Assembly (NCBI GenBank): GCA_009829735.1
Contig: CM020620.1
Coordinates: forward strand, 26,134,951-26,198,950
Origin: Pyropia yezoensis
Taxonomy: Eukaryota > Rhodophyta > Bangiophyceae > Bangiales > Bangiaceae
Direction of reading: 5' to 3'
DNA length: 64,000 nt
A model generated the notes under the pieces. The model saw only the letters and a list, made by a program, of their open reading frames with translations, had not been told where the DNA came from and made no database searches. Shown piece after piece: positions 35,801 to 48,100 of the stretch. The stretch's first letter is position 1, and the number at the start of each line of letters is the position of its first letter. The position numbers and the translations under genes were made by a program.

Positions 35801-37080
35801 GGCAAGGAGGCGCTATTGGTGAGAGGGCACCTGCCAGCTGCGGGGGGGCGGCTGCTGCTTCCAGGGAGGAGGCTGCCACCGGTGTCAGGGCGGTTGATGG
35901 TGCCGGTGTGGGGCTGCTATGTATCTGTGGGGGGGCCGCTAATGCTGCTGGGGGGGCGGCGCCTACCACCGGCCGGTGAGCAGCTGCTGTTGCCAGGGGA
36001 AGGGGCTGCTACCGACGGGGGGGGGCCTGCTGCTGCCAAGGGGGGCGCTGTTACCGCGGCGGGTGTGGCTGCTACCTGTGAGGGGGCGCATGTTACCGGT
36101 GGGAGGGCCTTCGCCGCTGCCGGGTGGGGGATGCCTCCGGTGCGAGGGCGGATACCACCGGGGGGGCGGCGCCTGGTACATGTAAGTGGGCAGCTGCTTC
36201 TGCCGGGTGGGCGGCCGCTGCGGGTGAGGGAGCGGCTGCTGCTGGAGAGACGGCTGCTACCGGTGGCGGGGCGGCTGATGATGCCGGGGGAGGCGCTCCT
36301 ACAGGTAGGGGGGCGGCTAATGCGCCCACGGGGGCGGATGCAACCGGAGCGGGGAGCGGCTGATGCTGCCGGGGGAGCAGCTGGCACCCATTGAGGGACG
36401 CCCAATGTCCGCAGGGGGGAGGCTGCTTCCGGGGGGGGGCGACACTTGCTACTGGGGCGGGAGGGGGCCTGCTATCGCGGAGGAGGCTGCTGCTGATGGG
36501 GGTGCGGCTGCTACCCGGCGTGAGGCGTCAGCCATTGGGAGGGGGCGGCGGCTTCTACCGGCGGGATGGCTGCTGCTGCCCGTCGGGGGGCCGCTGCTGC
36601 TGATGGGGGGGCCGCTGCTGCTGCAGGGGGGCCGCATTCTACGAACAGGGGAGGCGGATACTTTCGGTGGGGTAGCTACGCCTGCGGGCGGTGGGGAAGT
36701 TGCTGCCGCGGAGGGGCTGCTGCTGCTGCTGGGTGGGCGGCTGCTACCGGGGGCGGGGTGGCTGATGGTGCCGAGCGGGGGGCTGCTTCCGGTAAACGGG
36801 AGGCAGATGCTGCCAGGGGGGCGGTTGCATCTGGTGGGGCGGCGGCCAAAGCTGCCGGGGGGGCGGCAGCGACCAGTCGAGCGGCGGCTGCTTCGGGGGT
36901 GGTCAGTGCTTGTGCCGGCCGAGCGGCGGACGCTACCGGTGGGGGGGCGGGAGGGTGGCGCTGCCAGTGTGGGGGCTGCTGCTGCTGGCGGTTGAGCGGC
37001 TGCCGCTGCTTGGAGGGGGGCTGCTGGATGGGCAGGGGGGCGCTTACTACTCGTTGGGGGCGAGTGCTTTTAGTGAGGTG
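35800..37080. repeat. degenerate minisatellite of GGGGCGGCTGCTGCTGCCGG-like units
   Basis: About 1.3 kb of loosely repeated GGGGCGGCTGCTGCTACCGG variants, with unit spacing drifting between roughly 18 and 35 bp. Translations give shifting Gly/Leu-rich (plus) or Ala/Pro-rich (minus) repeats, so coding is not supported. Confidence 0.65.
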
Positions 37081-40000
37081 CCGGGGGAGCAGCTGCTGCA
37101 ATCGGGGCGGAGGGGCGGCTGCTACCAACGCCATGGTAGCAGGCTCGCACCATACTCGCTGAGAATGCGACCACCTTTGGCAGCTGGCTTTCGGCGGCAG
37201 GGGCCGCTGGCGGGCTGGCTGTTGCGGGCGGTGGGGCGGCTTGAGGTGATGACGCCAAGGGGAGCGTGCGTGCTGGCTCGGGACCCCTTTCCGCACTGCT
37301 CGCCTTCCCACCAACGATGGCGCTGTCGCCGCCATCACTATCGCGGGAGCAGCGGCGGGTTGCGGTGCTGGTCGGGTGCTGGTGGTAGCGGGAGCCGGCG
37401 GCGACGGTGGGTGAACGGTGACGGTCGCCGTAAGGCCAGTCACAGCGGCGAGCCTGGCTGTTGAAGGCGGCTGAGCGGCCTACCATTTTTGCTCTGGGCA
37501 GACGGCCGCCTCCAACCATGACCCGCCGCGGCGGGTCAGGGTTGGGGGGGGACCGCTCAGCCGCAGTCCACACGCACAGCGTGGCCGCCACCGCCGCGAT
37601 CGTCGCCGCCGCCGCCACACCACGCCACGGCGCCGTGTCTGGGGACCACACGGCCGCCCAGCCGGGCTGGTCCCCGGCGGAGGGAACCCGGCGCACAGAG
37701 GAGCGGCGGGCGGCCCAGTGTGGCAGCCCTCCTTTCCCCAGGCCTATGCTGCCTCAAGTGCGACGCGCGCCTCCGCGGCATGCGCCCGCGGCTGGGCAGG
37801 CGGCGGCACGAGCTGCTGCGAGCGTCCATAGCAACAGCAGCGGCGACACCTGTCGGCGAGGCGGCAAGTGCAGCGGTGGCCCGGCAGAGGGGGCGTCAGG
37901 GAGGTGGCAACGAGGCTAACGCTGCCGACGTCCATGAAGGGGCAGCTTTGGAAGGCTGGCTGGCAAGGCGGCGGTTTTGGCCGCGGCGGCAGGCACGCGG
38001 CGGCGGCGGTGGCGGGCGCTGCGGCGGGCGGACGGGCGTCCGCCGCCGCTCTCGAAGCCGCGCGCCCGGGGGAGCGGCCTCGGCGGGCAGGAGTTGGGGC
38101 CGTGGGGGGGGGGGGGAGCGACCTCCTCTCACCTTCCGGCCCGTGTGCGCACACGTGGCGCCCCGCAAGCGGCGACTTTGGCACGGCGCGGCACGGACGA
38201 GGGACGGCACGGCGGGAAGATGCCCTTGCCTCGTTGCAGGTGGGCGCCGGTGGCTGTTGGGAGGGGTAGGTACGGCGGGGCGGGGGGGGTGGCTGCAGCG
38301 AGGCCTGCTGGCCGCTCTCTCCCGGCCCTGCTTTGGTCATCAGGCTGCGCGGGTGCCGCGGCTGACGATGCCGCCGCGTCACAGTCGGCACCCGCCGTCG
38401 AGGGGCACCACCAGCACCGCTCGATGGCTAGCTCCTACCCCGCCCGCTATCCCGTGGGAAAGAAGTGCACGCAGGCGCGTTGGGCAGACGTGCGGCCTGC
38501 AGGGCGGCTGCCGTTGGAATTGAAGCGGGTGGGCGGGGGGAGGCAGGGTAGAAGAAGCGGTGGTACTGTGGAGGGAGGTTCGACGCCGAAAAAAGGAGTC
38601 CCTGGGGTGGTTGTTATTTGATTACCGGGTCCGTACGCACCAGTCAGTCGCGCGGGGGCTTTGCCGGGAGTATAGGGGGGGTAGGGGGGTGGGAATTGGC
38701 GCTGGGGTGACGCTTAACCGGCCGCGACGGGTGGCACCCACCCCCCTTGCCGGCAGGCAGGCAGGATGGTACAGTATGGGGGGAAGTGGGTGCGTCGTGC
38801 GGCAGGGGGGCGGGGGAGAAGAGGTGAGAAAAAAGAGGGGCTGGGGAAGCAGTGGAGGGGGGGAAGGGGGGGGGGGGGGGCGCCGCCCCGGGGGGATTCC
38901 CGCCCCTTCCGCCCCCCCCGCGCCTCGCCCCACCCCCACCCCCCACCTCCCCCTCTGCCCCTGTGGCCACTTCCGCCGCCAACTGTTCGCCGTGGCGGGC
39001 AAGCCCCTCTGCCCCCCTGCCACGCCACCACCACCACCATCCAGCCTCCGTCGGCGGTGCGTCGTCCTACTGCCGCAGCCTCCTCCTCCCCCGTCACTTC
39101 CCCAACCACCCCACCCTCCTCCTCCTCCAGCCCTCACCCCGGCCTCACCCTGACCTTTCTTTTTCTCTTTTCCGCTGCCCCCGCCTTCGTTTTCCTCCTT
39201 CCTCCCCGCCCCCACCCCTTCTCTTGCCCACCACCTACTGGTGTTCGCTCGCTCGACCACTGTCGCTGACCCGGCCCCCCCCCCCCCCCCCCCCCCTTCC
39301 TCAGCCTCTCAACTCACCCACCATGGTCGTCGCCCACCCCAAGACGGCGACCACAAGGACGCCCCGCCGGCACTCACCCCCCCCCCCCCTCAACCCGCCG
39401 CCGTCCCCCCAGCAGCTGCTCCCCCCCCCCCCTCCCCCGCCCTAACTACCAGCAGCACCCCCCTGCCACTGGCCGCCGCCGCCGCCGCGGCCGTCGCCGC
39501 GCCCTCGCACGCCCGCTCCGTGGCGGTCGTCCACACGCGGTCGTTGGTAGGGTGGGCGCCCGCCACCGACGGCGGCGACGGGCGCCGCCGCGGTCGTCGT
39601 TGCCGCAGCCGCTGGCCGGTGGCGCCGCTCGCCCTCACCGTTGCCGTCGGGGGGGGGTGGCCGGGACGCGCCAAGAAGGGGCCGCGGGGCGGGCGGGGTC
39701 TACCGCCATCCCCCTACCCGCCGCCGCCGTCTCCACCGCGGCGGACGCTGCCGATCGCGGCGCTGGCGGCGGCCGTTGCGATGAATGACAGGCTGGCCCG
39801 CCGTGGCAGGGCCGCCCCGCAGCATCCGGCGGCGGCGGCAGCGGCGGCGGTGGTGGCGGTAGCGGCGGGCGCCCGCCGGCGGGGCGGGGGCGCCGCCACG
39901 GCAGTAGTGGCTGCTGGCCTGACCGTTGCCGCTTGGGTGGCCGTGCAGGTGGTGTGGGCGTGGGGGGGGGGGGGCGCGGGGGGGGTGCCACCGCCGATGC

Positions 40001-41173
40001 TCAGGGCGGCGGCGACGGCGGTGCAGGCGGCGGCGCCGTTGGCAGCGGCGGCGGCGGCGGTGGCGGTACGTGCGGCTGCTGCCGCGGCGCACGCTGCGGC
40101 AAAGGGGAATGCCGCGGGGGAGGGGGTCCTGGGGGGGAGGAGGGCACCGGCGGTGGCGGGGGGGGTGGTGGGGGGACGGGGGGGTGGGAAGAGTGGTGGG
40201 GGGGATGGGGGGGGTGGGGGATGGGGGGGATGGGGGGGGGGGGCACGCCGGCATGTGTGTGGCGGCCGCCACGGGCGGCGCCCCACCAACGGCCAGGACG
40301 GAGGTGGTGGCGGCGGCAGCGGCGGCCGTCGCGGCGGTGGCGGCGGCGTGGGATTGGGCGGGGGGCGAGGTCGCCCGCAAGCTGGATAGACGCCGCCGGC
40401 ACGGCCTGGGGCGACCCGCCCCGACACGACGCGGCCGACGCCGACCGGCAGGGGTGGTCAGCGGTGGCGGCCGCCGCCCTCTCCCCTCCGCCCATGTACG
40501 GGCCCGAAGGCGGGGGGCACCGGACCACGGCGGCCGAGACGGCCCGCTGGTGTGGCCTCCTCGACGGGTGGGCGTGAGAAGCCGCCGCGGGGGGGTGGTC
40601 GATGGGCCGGCCCGCCGCCCGGTGGCTTTGGCGGTGGTGCCTCGGCCGCCGGCGCCGCCGTGGCGTGAGCCGCCGTGACGGCGGCTGCGGCGGTGGCTGC
40701 GGCGGCCCCGTCGAGGCTGCCGCCGCCGCCGCCACCGTCCCCGCCGCCCGCGCAAGCCGCGCGGCGTCAGCGGTGGCGACCGCCGCGTGGCGCACCGCGG
40801 GGGTGGTGTCGGCGTCGGCGGTGGCCGCCGAGGCCGCTGCGAGTGCCGAGGTGGCTGCCGCCATGCGCGGCCATGGCGGTGGCCGCCGAAGCGGCGGCGG
40901 TGGCGGCGGCACGCCGAGCAACAGCGACCGACCCGCGGCTGCACAGGGGGCATGGGGGGGGGGGTGGGGGACGCGAAGAGTCACCGCGGGGGTAGCGGTG
41001 TGGTTGCCGCTGCTGCGACGGCCGCTGCGGCCGCTGCCGCCGCTGCAGCGGAAGACTCTGCGTCGTTGGGTCTGGCGAAGTCGCCGTCGGCTGGGGGGGA
41101 CGACCGCCGCGGCGGAGGCGTCGGCGGCAGTGGGGTGTCTGGCGAGCTGTAGTCTGGGGCGCTGCGGCCAGCG
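37081..41173. other. very GC-rich low-complexity DNA, no gene assigned
   Basis: Poly-G/C runs (38104-38116, 38865-38880, 39274-39297, 40221-40242) and dense GGC/GCC triplets. Frames of 200-580 codons are open simultaneously on both strands, a composition effect. A plus-strand stretch near 39780-39970 could encode a hydrophobic segment (TAVVAAGLTVAAWVAVQVVW), but no start, stop or family supports a call. Confidence 0.4.
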
Positions 41174-41509
41174 TTGCCGCTGGCGCCGCAACCAGCGGCG
41201 ACGGCCGCGGCGGCGGCGGCAGCGAAGGTTGCGGTAGCGATGGCGGGGGCGGCCGCCGCAAACTCCGCCCCAAACCTGGTGGCGCCGCAGCCGCCACGGT
41301 CGCCGCTGCCGCTGCCGCCGCCAAGGCCGTCCCCGCCGCCGCCGACGGCGAGCGTGCACACACGTGCGCCGGTGGTCGCCGCGTCGTGGTCGCCGCCGCC
41401 CAACGCGACGAGCACGTCCACCCCGTGGGGGGCGGGGGGGGTGCTGGCCGACGCGTGGCTTGGCGACCGCCGCAAGCCGTTGCAGGCGTATTATGAAGAG
41501 GGGGGGTGA
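41174..41509 (+). CDS. possible C-terminal exon of an unidentified protein
   Basis: The frame ends STPWGAGGVLADAWLGDRRKPLQAYYEEGG and a stop. It is less repetitive than the surrounding Ala/Pro-rich translations and has ordinary amino-acid variety. The upstream frame is interrupted by TAG around 41150. No family is recognised. The call rests only on composition near the C-terminus. Confidence 0.2.
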   Translation: MPLAPQPAATAAAAAAAKVAVAMAGAAAANSAPNLVAPQPPRSPLPLPPPRPSPPPPTASVHTRAPVVAASWSPPPNATSTSTPWGAGGVLADAWLGDRRKPLQAYYEEGG

Positions 41510-42126
41510 CCCCATCGTCCCTTGAAGGCGTGGGTGGGAGGGACGCCGGCGGCGGCATCGATGGTGTCCTGATGGTGGGCGGCAGCGCAGTCGCCGCCAG
41601 CGCCGCCCGTACGGCCCCCACCGCCCACGTCGACGGCAGCCGCTCGGCGGCGGCGGCGGCGGCGATGTTGGAGGCAACGGCCCCCCCTCACCCTCCCGGC
41701 GGCGCCCTCCGGGCACGGGCGGGGGGTGGCGCGGCCGACTCGCCTGCGCCACCACCGACGCCGCCCCCTACCGGCGGCTGTGGCGACGGCGCGCCGTCGA
41801 CACGCAGCAGGTCCAGCAGCACCGACGCGGCGGGCAGGGCCACGCCAGCCGCAACGGGCAGCGGGAGCGACCAGAGCACGGTTGCACGGTTTCGGGCGCT
41901 GCTGCCGCCGCCGCCGCTGTCGCCTGGCGGCGGCCGCCACCAGGCGGCTCGGGGCGGTCCCGCCGCCGCGCGGGTGGGCGGGCGAGGCATCGCCACGACC
42001 GCGGGCGGTGCCGGCCGTGCCTCCCGCCACCCGTGGCGGGGGTGGTGGTGGCGGCGGCGGCGACAGCGGCGGGGAGCGGGGAGCCATTTCTGGGCGATGG
42101 GGGGGGTGGCCGCCGCGGCGGCGGGG

Positions 42127-42545
42127 GTGGCCACGGTGGCGGTGGCGGCGGCGGCAGCGGCGGCCCTGACGAAGACGGTGACGAGTCGGGGGGCGGGGGG
42201 CGGGATGGCCCCCCCCCTTACCTCCCCTCTCCACAGACCTTCCAGCACCCTCACTCGCCCCCACCCCCTGCTTGGCTCTGGCAACGCCACCGCCGCCGCC
42301 GCCGCCATTGCCACGGCCGCTGCGCCCGCCGACGCAGACGCCGACGGAAAGGCGACCGATCATGACTGTGGGGGGCCGGGTTGGCCACGGTGGTGGTGGC
42401 GGCGGCGGCAGCGGAGGCCCTGACGGGAACGGTGACGAGTCGGGGGCGGGGGGCGGGATGGCCCCCCCCCCCTCCTCCCCTCTCCATAGCCCTTCCAGTA
42501 CCCCCACTCGCCTCCCCCCCTGCTTGGCCCTGCCGACGCCACATA
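42127..42545. repeat. two copies of a ~160-bp unit, 255 bp apart
   Basis: 42127-42290 and 42382-42545 share order and wording: GGTGGCGGCGGCGGCAGCGG, GACGGTGACGAGTCGGGGG, CGGGATGGCC, then CTTCCAG...CTCGCC and TGCTTGGC. They differ by point changes and short indels. A local duplication just left of element B. Confidence 0.7.
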
Positions 42546-42592
42546 TGGCCGCCGCTTGCGCTGGCACACTTTGCCGGCATCCCCGTCGCTGT
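42360..42592 (-). pseudogene. 3' part of the host ORF split by element B
   Basis: Minus-strand frame reading DGDAGKVCQRKRRPYVASAG from 42587, continuing with a Gly/Arg-rich tail to a stop at 42360. It continues in the same frame as 51573-51292 once element B and one GCTGT copy are removed. The KRRP cluster resembles a nuclear localisation signal. Family not recognised. Confidence 0.5.
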
Positions 42593-43060
42593 TGTGGCAG
42601 TATTGACCCCCAGGTAGGGGGCAACACGTGCCATGCAAGGGGCGGCAGGCCACTAGCCTGATCCGTTCCTCCCCCTGCATTTGGGTCCATATTCCCTAAG
42701 TTTGGGATAGTTAGCTTAGTAGTAAATCCAACTTGGATTTGAGGGTTTTCTGCATTTATCGTCTTGAATTTTCGTGTGGCCCGGTGGGCAGGTGCTGGGG
42801 TGGGAGATTCTGAGTGGCGAGATTCTGAGTGGACCCTGGGGGGATAAGGGGAGGGACAGCGGGGCTTGGCCCTGCGTCCCCGTCCCGACCAAGAAACTGT
42901 TGGACCACACACCATCATCTTGTTTGTCCGTGGGGGGATTGCCCCACAACAGGGATAGAGTGTGTGCGACTTGCACTTCTTCCGGTTCCCCCGACACGGG
43001 AGGCAGCCCTCGCACACCGCCCCAACTTGGGTACTGTGTGTGCGAGTGGTTTTTGCCACA
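42593..43060 (+). repeat. 5' LTR of element B
   Basis: 468 bp, TGTGGCAGTATTG...TTTTTGCCACA, nearly identical to 50824-51291. Confidence 0.95.
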
Positions 43061-43062
43061 TT

Positions 43063-43080
43063 TGGTGGAGCAGCAGGGGA
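43063..43080 (+). other. primer-binding site of element B
   Basis: TGGTGGAGCAGCAGGGGA, two bases after the 5' LTR; same as in element A. Confidence 0.75.
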
Positions 43081-43179
43081 CAGAGGTAAACTTTACCTCC
43101 GGGTGCACCCGGGTGTAGGGGGCCCTCTGTCTCAGAGGAACGGTGGACTTGGACCGTGTCATACGGATCGTTAGCCAAC

Positions 43180-45126
43180 ATGGCTAGCTCGGACCCCCCG
43201 TCGTCCGGGGAGTACGCGGGTGACGCACGTACTTCAGTGCCTTTGAATACTGGTGAGACACAGGTGGGTTTACCTGGGGTCGCAGAGGGACTAGAGGTCC
43301 CTCAAGCCAGCAGGACTGGAAGTGCGGGCGGGCAACAGGCCACCCCGACTCAGTCGGGAGTTCACTCGGGTGACACTTCTGACGTGGGTGGGCCGAAGTC
43401 TGGCCACCGCGTGGTATACTCAACGGGAACGTCCCAAGGGGTGAGGACTGTCCCCGCGAGTTCCACTCGGGTTGGAGCCAACTTTGGCATGGAGCCATCG
43501 CCAACTAGGCTTTCGGAGGACGGCGGACCTCCGTTGGTCGGCGATGGGCTCGCGCCCATGCCCCCGGTTGAGACCCCTGAGGAACGTGGTTACCCCTCAG
43601 GTGGACTCCCGGAGGCGGACCGAGACTCAACTGGAGTCGTCAATCCACTCCTCGCGGAAACTGTCCGTCGGGAGGCGACCAATGTGTTGCGGCAGACTTT
43701 GCCGGACCTGGTGGTCACGATGACGAATACTATTCTGAATCAGATTGTAGCGAGTTTGCCAGATGGCCTGAATGTCCAGACCGGATTGGGGCTTGCGAGC
43801 CCACAGGCGCAGGGGGAATCCCTCCCCACGCCTATCTCGGGTCGCCCCGAACTGGGGGCGACACCTGTGACTCCCAACGAGGGAGCCACACCATACGCGG
43901 TGGGGCGTACGCCCTTCACGGGGGAGTTCCCCTCGGAAACGCCGGCGGCTACACCAAGCTCGCCGTATCAGACTACAGGCACTGAGGGTGGACTTACCCC
44001 AGTGCCACAGCGGCTGTTCCCTCAACGTGAGGTGCCGCCCAAGATCCAGGTAGCCAACCCGGTCTACCAGCGGATCTTTGACTGTGAGACCTACGCTCTC
44101 CACAACAAGTCGGTGGCGTATGGTCCTGACCAGGCCCGAGCTATGGGCCGTGCCAAGAAGAATGCACTTCATTCTTTTGGGCACAGAGCGGAGTGGGATG
44201 GAACTCCCCCCCTCCGTGTCTTTGAGTTCCTACGTCGTTTCACAAAAGCCTGTGACGACAATGCCATAAGTGAAGGCATGGCTTTTTACATGCTACAGGA
44301 GTTTACGAAGGGAGACCTGCGGACAGAACTTATGTCCGTCATGCCCAGCTCCTCAAGTGGAGGCGCTGGGGAGGTGACGTCCTATTTGGAGCTCGTCAAC
44401 TGGTTGTTGAGGGCCATGGTTGATGAAGCGGCGTTGGCTTCTCAAGTCGAGGAGTTTACGCAAGCCCATCAGGAAGAGGCGGAGGACGAGTTGTCCTTTG
44501 CGGAGCGAGTCCGTAAGCTCAACAATCTTTGTGGGTTTCTTCATCCACAAGCTGTGGTGAAGAGTCGGTTTGTGGAAGGACTCCACTGGTCAGTTCGGAT
44601 GGAGACCCGGGAGCATAACACTGCCCGGGCGACCCTGGCCGAGTTGGCTAGGTTCGCCTACCGCCGAGGCGAGGCCTACCGCAAGTTGCGGGAGGAACAA
44701 CGCCAGGAGCGTCAGGCCGAGTTGGCCAAGGAACGGGAAGAGGCGCGCCAGGCCAGAGAGTTGCGAGAGGCACGCCGAATCCGCAAGGAGAGGGTGGTAG
44801 CTGCCGTGGGAACTTCCCAAGGTACCTCGTCGTCTTCCCCAGTTGGGAAGACCCCTCCGGGAACTGATCATCGGTGTTGGAACTGCAACTCCGATGGTCA
44901 CTGGGCATATGATTGCCCCAAGTTGAGTAAACGCATCCAACAGCTTGTTAGGAATGCGAGTAAGAAGTCGGCTACGAACGAAGTGCGTTCACGCCGCGAG
45001 GGTGGGTCTCGACCAGTGGTGGCGGTCGCCACACCCTCGACGGAGGGGGCGGACACGTCGTCCTCGGACTCGTCGTCGTCCCCTTCGCCCTCAGATTCGG
45101 ACGCCAAGTCGGCGGGAAACGAATGA
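43180..45126 (+). CDS. gag: gag of element B (intact)
   Basis: 648-residue capsid/nucleocapsid polyprotein that packages element RNA. Start is ATG 43180 (the upstream GTG in the same frame is not used). The N-terminal third is Pro/Gly/Thr-rich and probably disordered. The central part is the retrotransposon gag helical domain (FLRRFTKACDDNAISEGMAF, GDLRTELMSVMPSSS, SQVEEFTQAHQEEAEDELSF, FVEGLHWSVRMETREH), followed by a charged coiled-coil (REEQRQERQAELAKEREEA). A CX2CX4HX4C knuckle (CWNCNSDGHWAYDC) precedes a Ser/Asp-rich tail. The stop TGA (45124-45126) overlaps the pol ATG. Confidence 0.95.
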   Translation: MASSDPPSSGEYAGDARTSVPLNTGETQVGLPGVAEGLEVPQASRTGSAGGQQATPTQSGVHSGDTSDVGGPKSGHRVVYSTGTSQGVRTVPASSTRVGANFGMEPSPTRLSEDGGPPLVGDGLAPMPPVETPEERGYPSGGLPEADRDSTGVVNPLLAETVRREATNVLRQTLPDLVVTMTNTILNQIVASLPDGLNVQTGLGLASPQAQGESLPTPISGRPELGATPVTPNEGATPYAVGRTPFTGEFPSETPAATPSSPYQTTGTEGGLTPVPQRLFPQREVPPKIQVANPVYQRIFDCETYALHNKSVAYGPDQARAMGRAKKNALHSFGHRAEWDGTPPLRVFEFLRRFTKACDDNAISEGMAFYMLQEFTKGDLRTELMSVMPSSSSGGAGEVTSYLELVNWLLRAMVDEAALASQVEEFTQAHQEEAEDELSFAERVRKLNNLCGFLHPQAVVKSRFVEGLHWSVRMETREHNTARATLAELARFAYRRGEAYRKLREEQRQERQAELAKEREEARQARELREARRIRKERVVAAVGTSQGTSSSSPVGKTPPGTDHRCWNCNSDGHWAYDCPKLSKRIQQLVRNASKKSATNEVRSRREGGSRPVVAVATPSTEGADTSSSDSSSSPSPSDSDAKSAGNE

Positions 45127-48100
45127 CCGTTGGAGCTGGTCGTCCGAAGCTCACAACGGCAGCCTCGGCCAAGTGGGCCAAGAGGACGAACCAACCGTGT
45201 CGGATACTGCGGCGACCTAAGGGAGTCCGCCCACCTCGGGTGGGACTTCCCAAGAACGTAAACCCACGTCGGGTCATCGCGGTGCTGACGGGTGAGAACT
45301 TCCAGGTGGCTGGACGGGTGCAACTTGCCCCCGGCCGCGCCTGTTGTGCCCGTATCGTACTTGATACCGGGTCAGGAGCCTCCTTGATACGCAAGTCGCT
45401 ATTACCAAAGGGGATGAGGCTCCAACGCTGGAAGTCTAAAGCTGACCATCTGATCGATATCAATGGTGGGGTACTTCCCATCGTTGGTGCCGTGACCCTA
45501 CCAACTCGGTTGGGGACCCATGAGGTCGACGTGACCTATGGTGTAGTTGAGAATATATCGGTACCCCTGCTTCTGGGTACCCCTTATGTCGTAACACAAG
45601 TGCCTTTGATTTGTGGCCCTGAGTACTGGGTCAAGTTGATGAATGGGGAGACTATCCCCATCCTTGGTAAGGGAAAGTCTGTGGCTCCTGTGACAGTTTC
45701 ACAGTCGAAGCCTGTTTGTTCTGTGAGGGAAGGGTTTACTGCTACTCTGCGTTTAGCCCGTAAAGTCACGTTGCCCCCCAACTCGGTGGCGCACGTGGAT
45801 GTTGTAACTGATTATGCGGGGAACGGGTTGGTGCACCCTAACCCCCGTCTTGCTCGCAAGCACCAAGTGCATGTTGCCCTGGGCACGATGGACTCCAAAG
45901 CCGGAGTCCCGTGGAGGATCCAGGTGATGAACCTGAGCTCGTCGCCCAAGTTCTTCAAGTCGGGGGCCAAGTTCGGCTATATCGACCAACACGAGGGACC
46001 GGTAGTAGCGGTCACCCTCAGCGCGGGCGCAAGTAGCGACCCGAAGTCCGGAAAGGAGAAGCATCAAGCCAAGTCGGCCGCCTCTCCTCGGCCCCAGGTA
46101 AACATGGAGGGTGTTCCACCCAGGTTGAGGGTTCAAGTTGAACGCCTCTTGGACCAATATCACAAGTTGTGGGATGGTCAATTGGGACTCATGAGAGCTA
46201 CCCAACACCGGATCGAGTTGAAACCCGGTGCGCCCCCTATACGCCAACAACCGTATAGGGGGGGACCCCGTTCAAGGGCCCTCGTTAAGGAGCAAGTTGC
46301 TCGCATGGAGGCCCTCGATGTGATCGAGGCCAGCAACGCCGAGTGGGCGAGTCCGGTGGTGATCGTCCCCAAAGTTGATGGGACCCCCCGGTTCTGTATC
46401 GACTACCGTAAGCTCAACGAGAGCACGGTGAAGGATAGTTATCCCCTACCTCGGATGGATGACTGTCTGGACTCTCTGGGGGAGGCAAACGTGTTCTCTA
46501 CCCTGGACTGTAACGCGGGGTACTGGCAAATTCCCATTGCCCCGGAGGACAGGCATAAAACTACCTTTACCTGTCACTGTGGTACCTACCAGTGCAAGCG
46601 CCTACCGTTTGGCCTGTGTAACGCGCCGGCAACTTTCCAGCGCGCTATGGACATGATTCTGGCCGGAGTACGGTGGCAGATCTGTCTCGTGTACCTAGAC
46701 GATATCATTGTGTTCTCCCGAAGTCCGGAGGAACACATTGGCCATCTTGGCCAGGTGTTCAAGCTACTTGCTGACGCCGGAGTGTCACTGAAGGCGAGTA
46801 AGTGCCACCTCTTCACTCAAGAGGTGGAGTACTTGGGACATGTTGTCCGTCCGGGGCGTCTCAGTGTCAACGAGAAAAACTTGAGGGCCATCCGCAAGGC
46901 TCAGTACCCCCGGACCCAGACCCAGATGAGGAGCTTCCTCGGGATGTGTAACGTGTACCGACGTTTCACTAAGGGCTTCGCCAAAGTGGCGAAGCCGTTG
47001 AATGAGTTAGTGAGCTCAACGCTACCGAAGAACCTGCCTCCCCCAAGTCGGGTGGAGCAGGAATCCTTTGAGACTCTTCGGGACCTTCTGCTGAAGCCCC
47101 CTATCCTGGCTATTCCCAGGTTGGGAGGCCACTACATCCTGGATGTGGACGCTAGCTACGACCAACTTGGTTGTGTGTTGCTTCAGCAACAGCCGGACAA
47201 GGAGTACTTGCCGGTGGGATACTTCAGCAAGGGGCTAAACTCGGCCGAGAAGAACTACGGAGTCACCGAGTTGGAAGGACTCGCAGTGGTATGGGCGGTG
47301 ACGTCACTTCGTCACTACCTAGAGGGTGAGAAGTTCCTCATCCGCTGTGACCACCGCGCGTTGCAGTTCATCTTCAAGACGGACTGTACGAACACTCGTC
47401 TCAACCGGTGGAGGGTGCGACTTGCACCCTTCAACTTTGATATTGAGTACCGACCTGGCAGGCAACATGCCCTTGCCGACGGCCTCTCTCGGGTACCTAC
47501 CGAGGGACTGGACACCACCCCAGTCGATGAGGACATCCCCATCGTGGGGGTAGTCACGCGCTCGGGTCAGGCGTTGAATCCCGAGGCGCCAGGGAACAAG
47601 AAGTACTTGCCCCTGTCCCTGGACGAAGTAGTGAAGGCCCAGGCCGAGGATCCCTTCTGCAAGTCGCAGAGGGATACCCTGGATACAGTGGCGGAGACGC
47701 GGTTCTTCCTGGGAGACGATGGCCTCCTCATGAGGAGGGGGGTATTCCAGGGGACCGAACAACTTGTCGTCCCCGCATCCCTCAAGGACAGTATCCTTGA
47801 GAGGGAGCATAACGCTCCCACGGGTGGACACCTGGGGTCTAGTAAACTGTACCAGACCCTGAGGACCAGGTACTACTGGCCGTCCATGGTGGTGGACATC
47901 TACAGTTGGGTGGCTGCCTGCACAAGTTGTGCACAGAACCGTCTGATGGAACGGCGGCCTACTACGGCTATGCTATTGTTCCCGGCCAAGGAGCCCTTCG
48001 CCGCGTTGGCGATGGACATCCTTGGGCCACTGCCAGTGACCGAGGAGGGCAACCAGTACCTCCTGGTCATCTGTGACCGCTTCACGAAACTTACGCGAGC

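Noticed and set aside
35800..37080. Possible repeat-protein gene like the one at 53.5-55.9 kb
   Set aside because: Unit length drifts and no frame keeps a regular repeat, unlike the 39-bp register of the later array.
39700..41755. Very long minus-strand frames (417 and 584 codons)
   Set aside because: Frames of similar length are open on the other strand and in other frames at the same place; translations are Arg/Pro/Ala repeats dictated by GC content.
41491..43059. 522-codon minus-strand frame
   Set aside because: It crosses the 5' LTR boundary of element B, so it cannot be one gene; only the part left of 42592 may belong to the split host frame.
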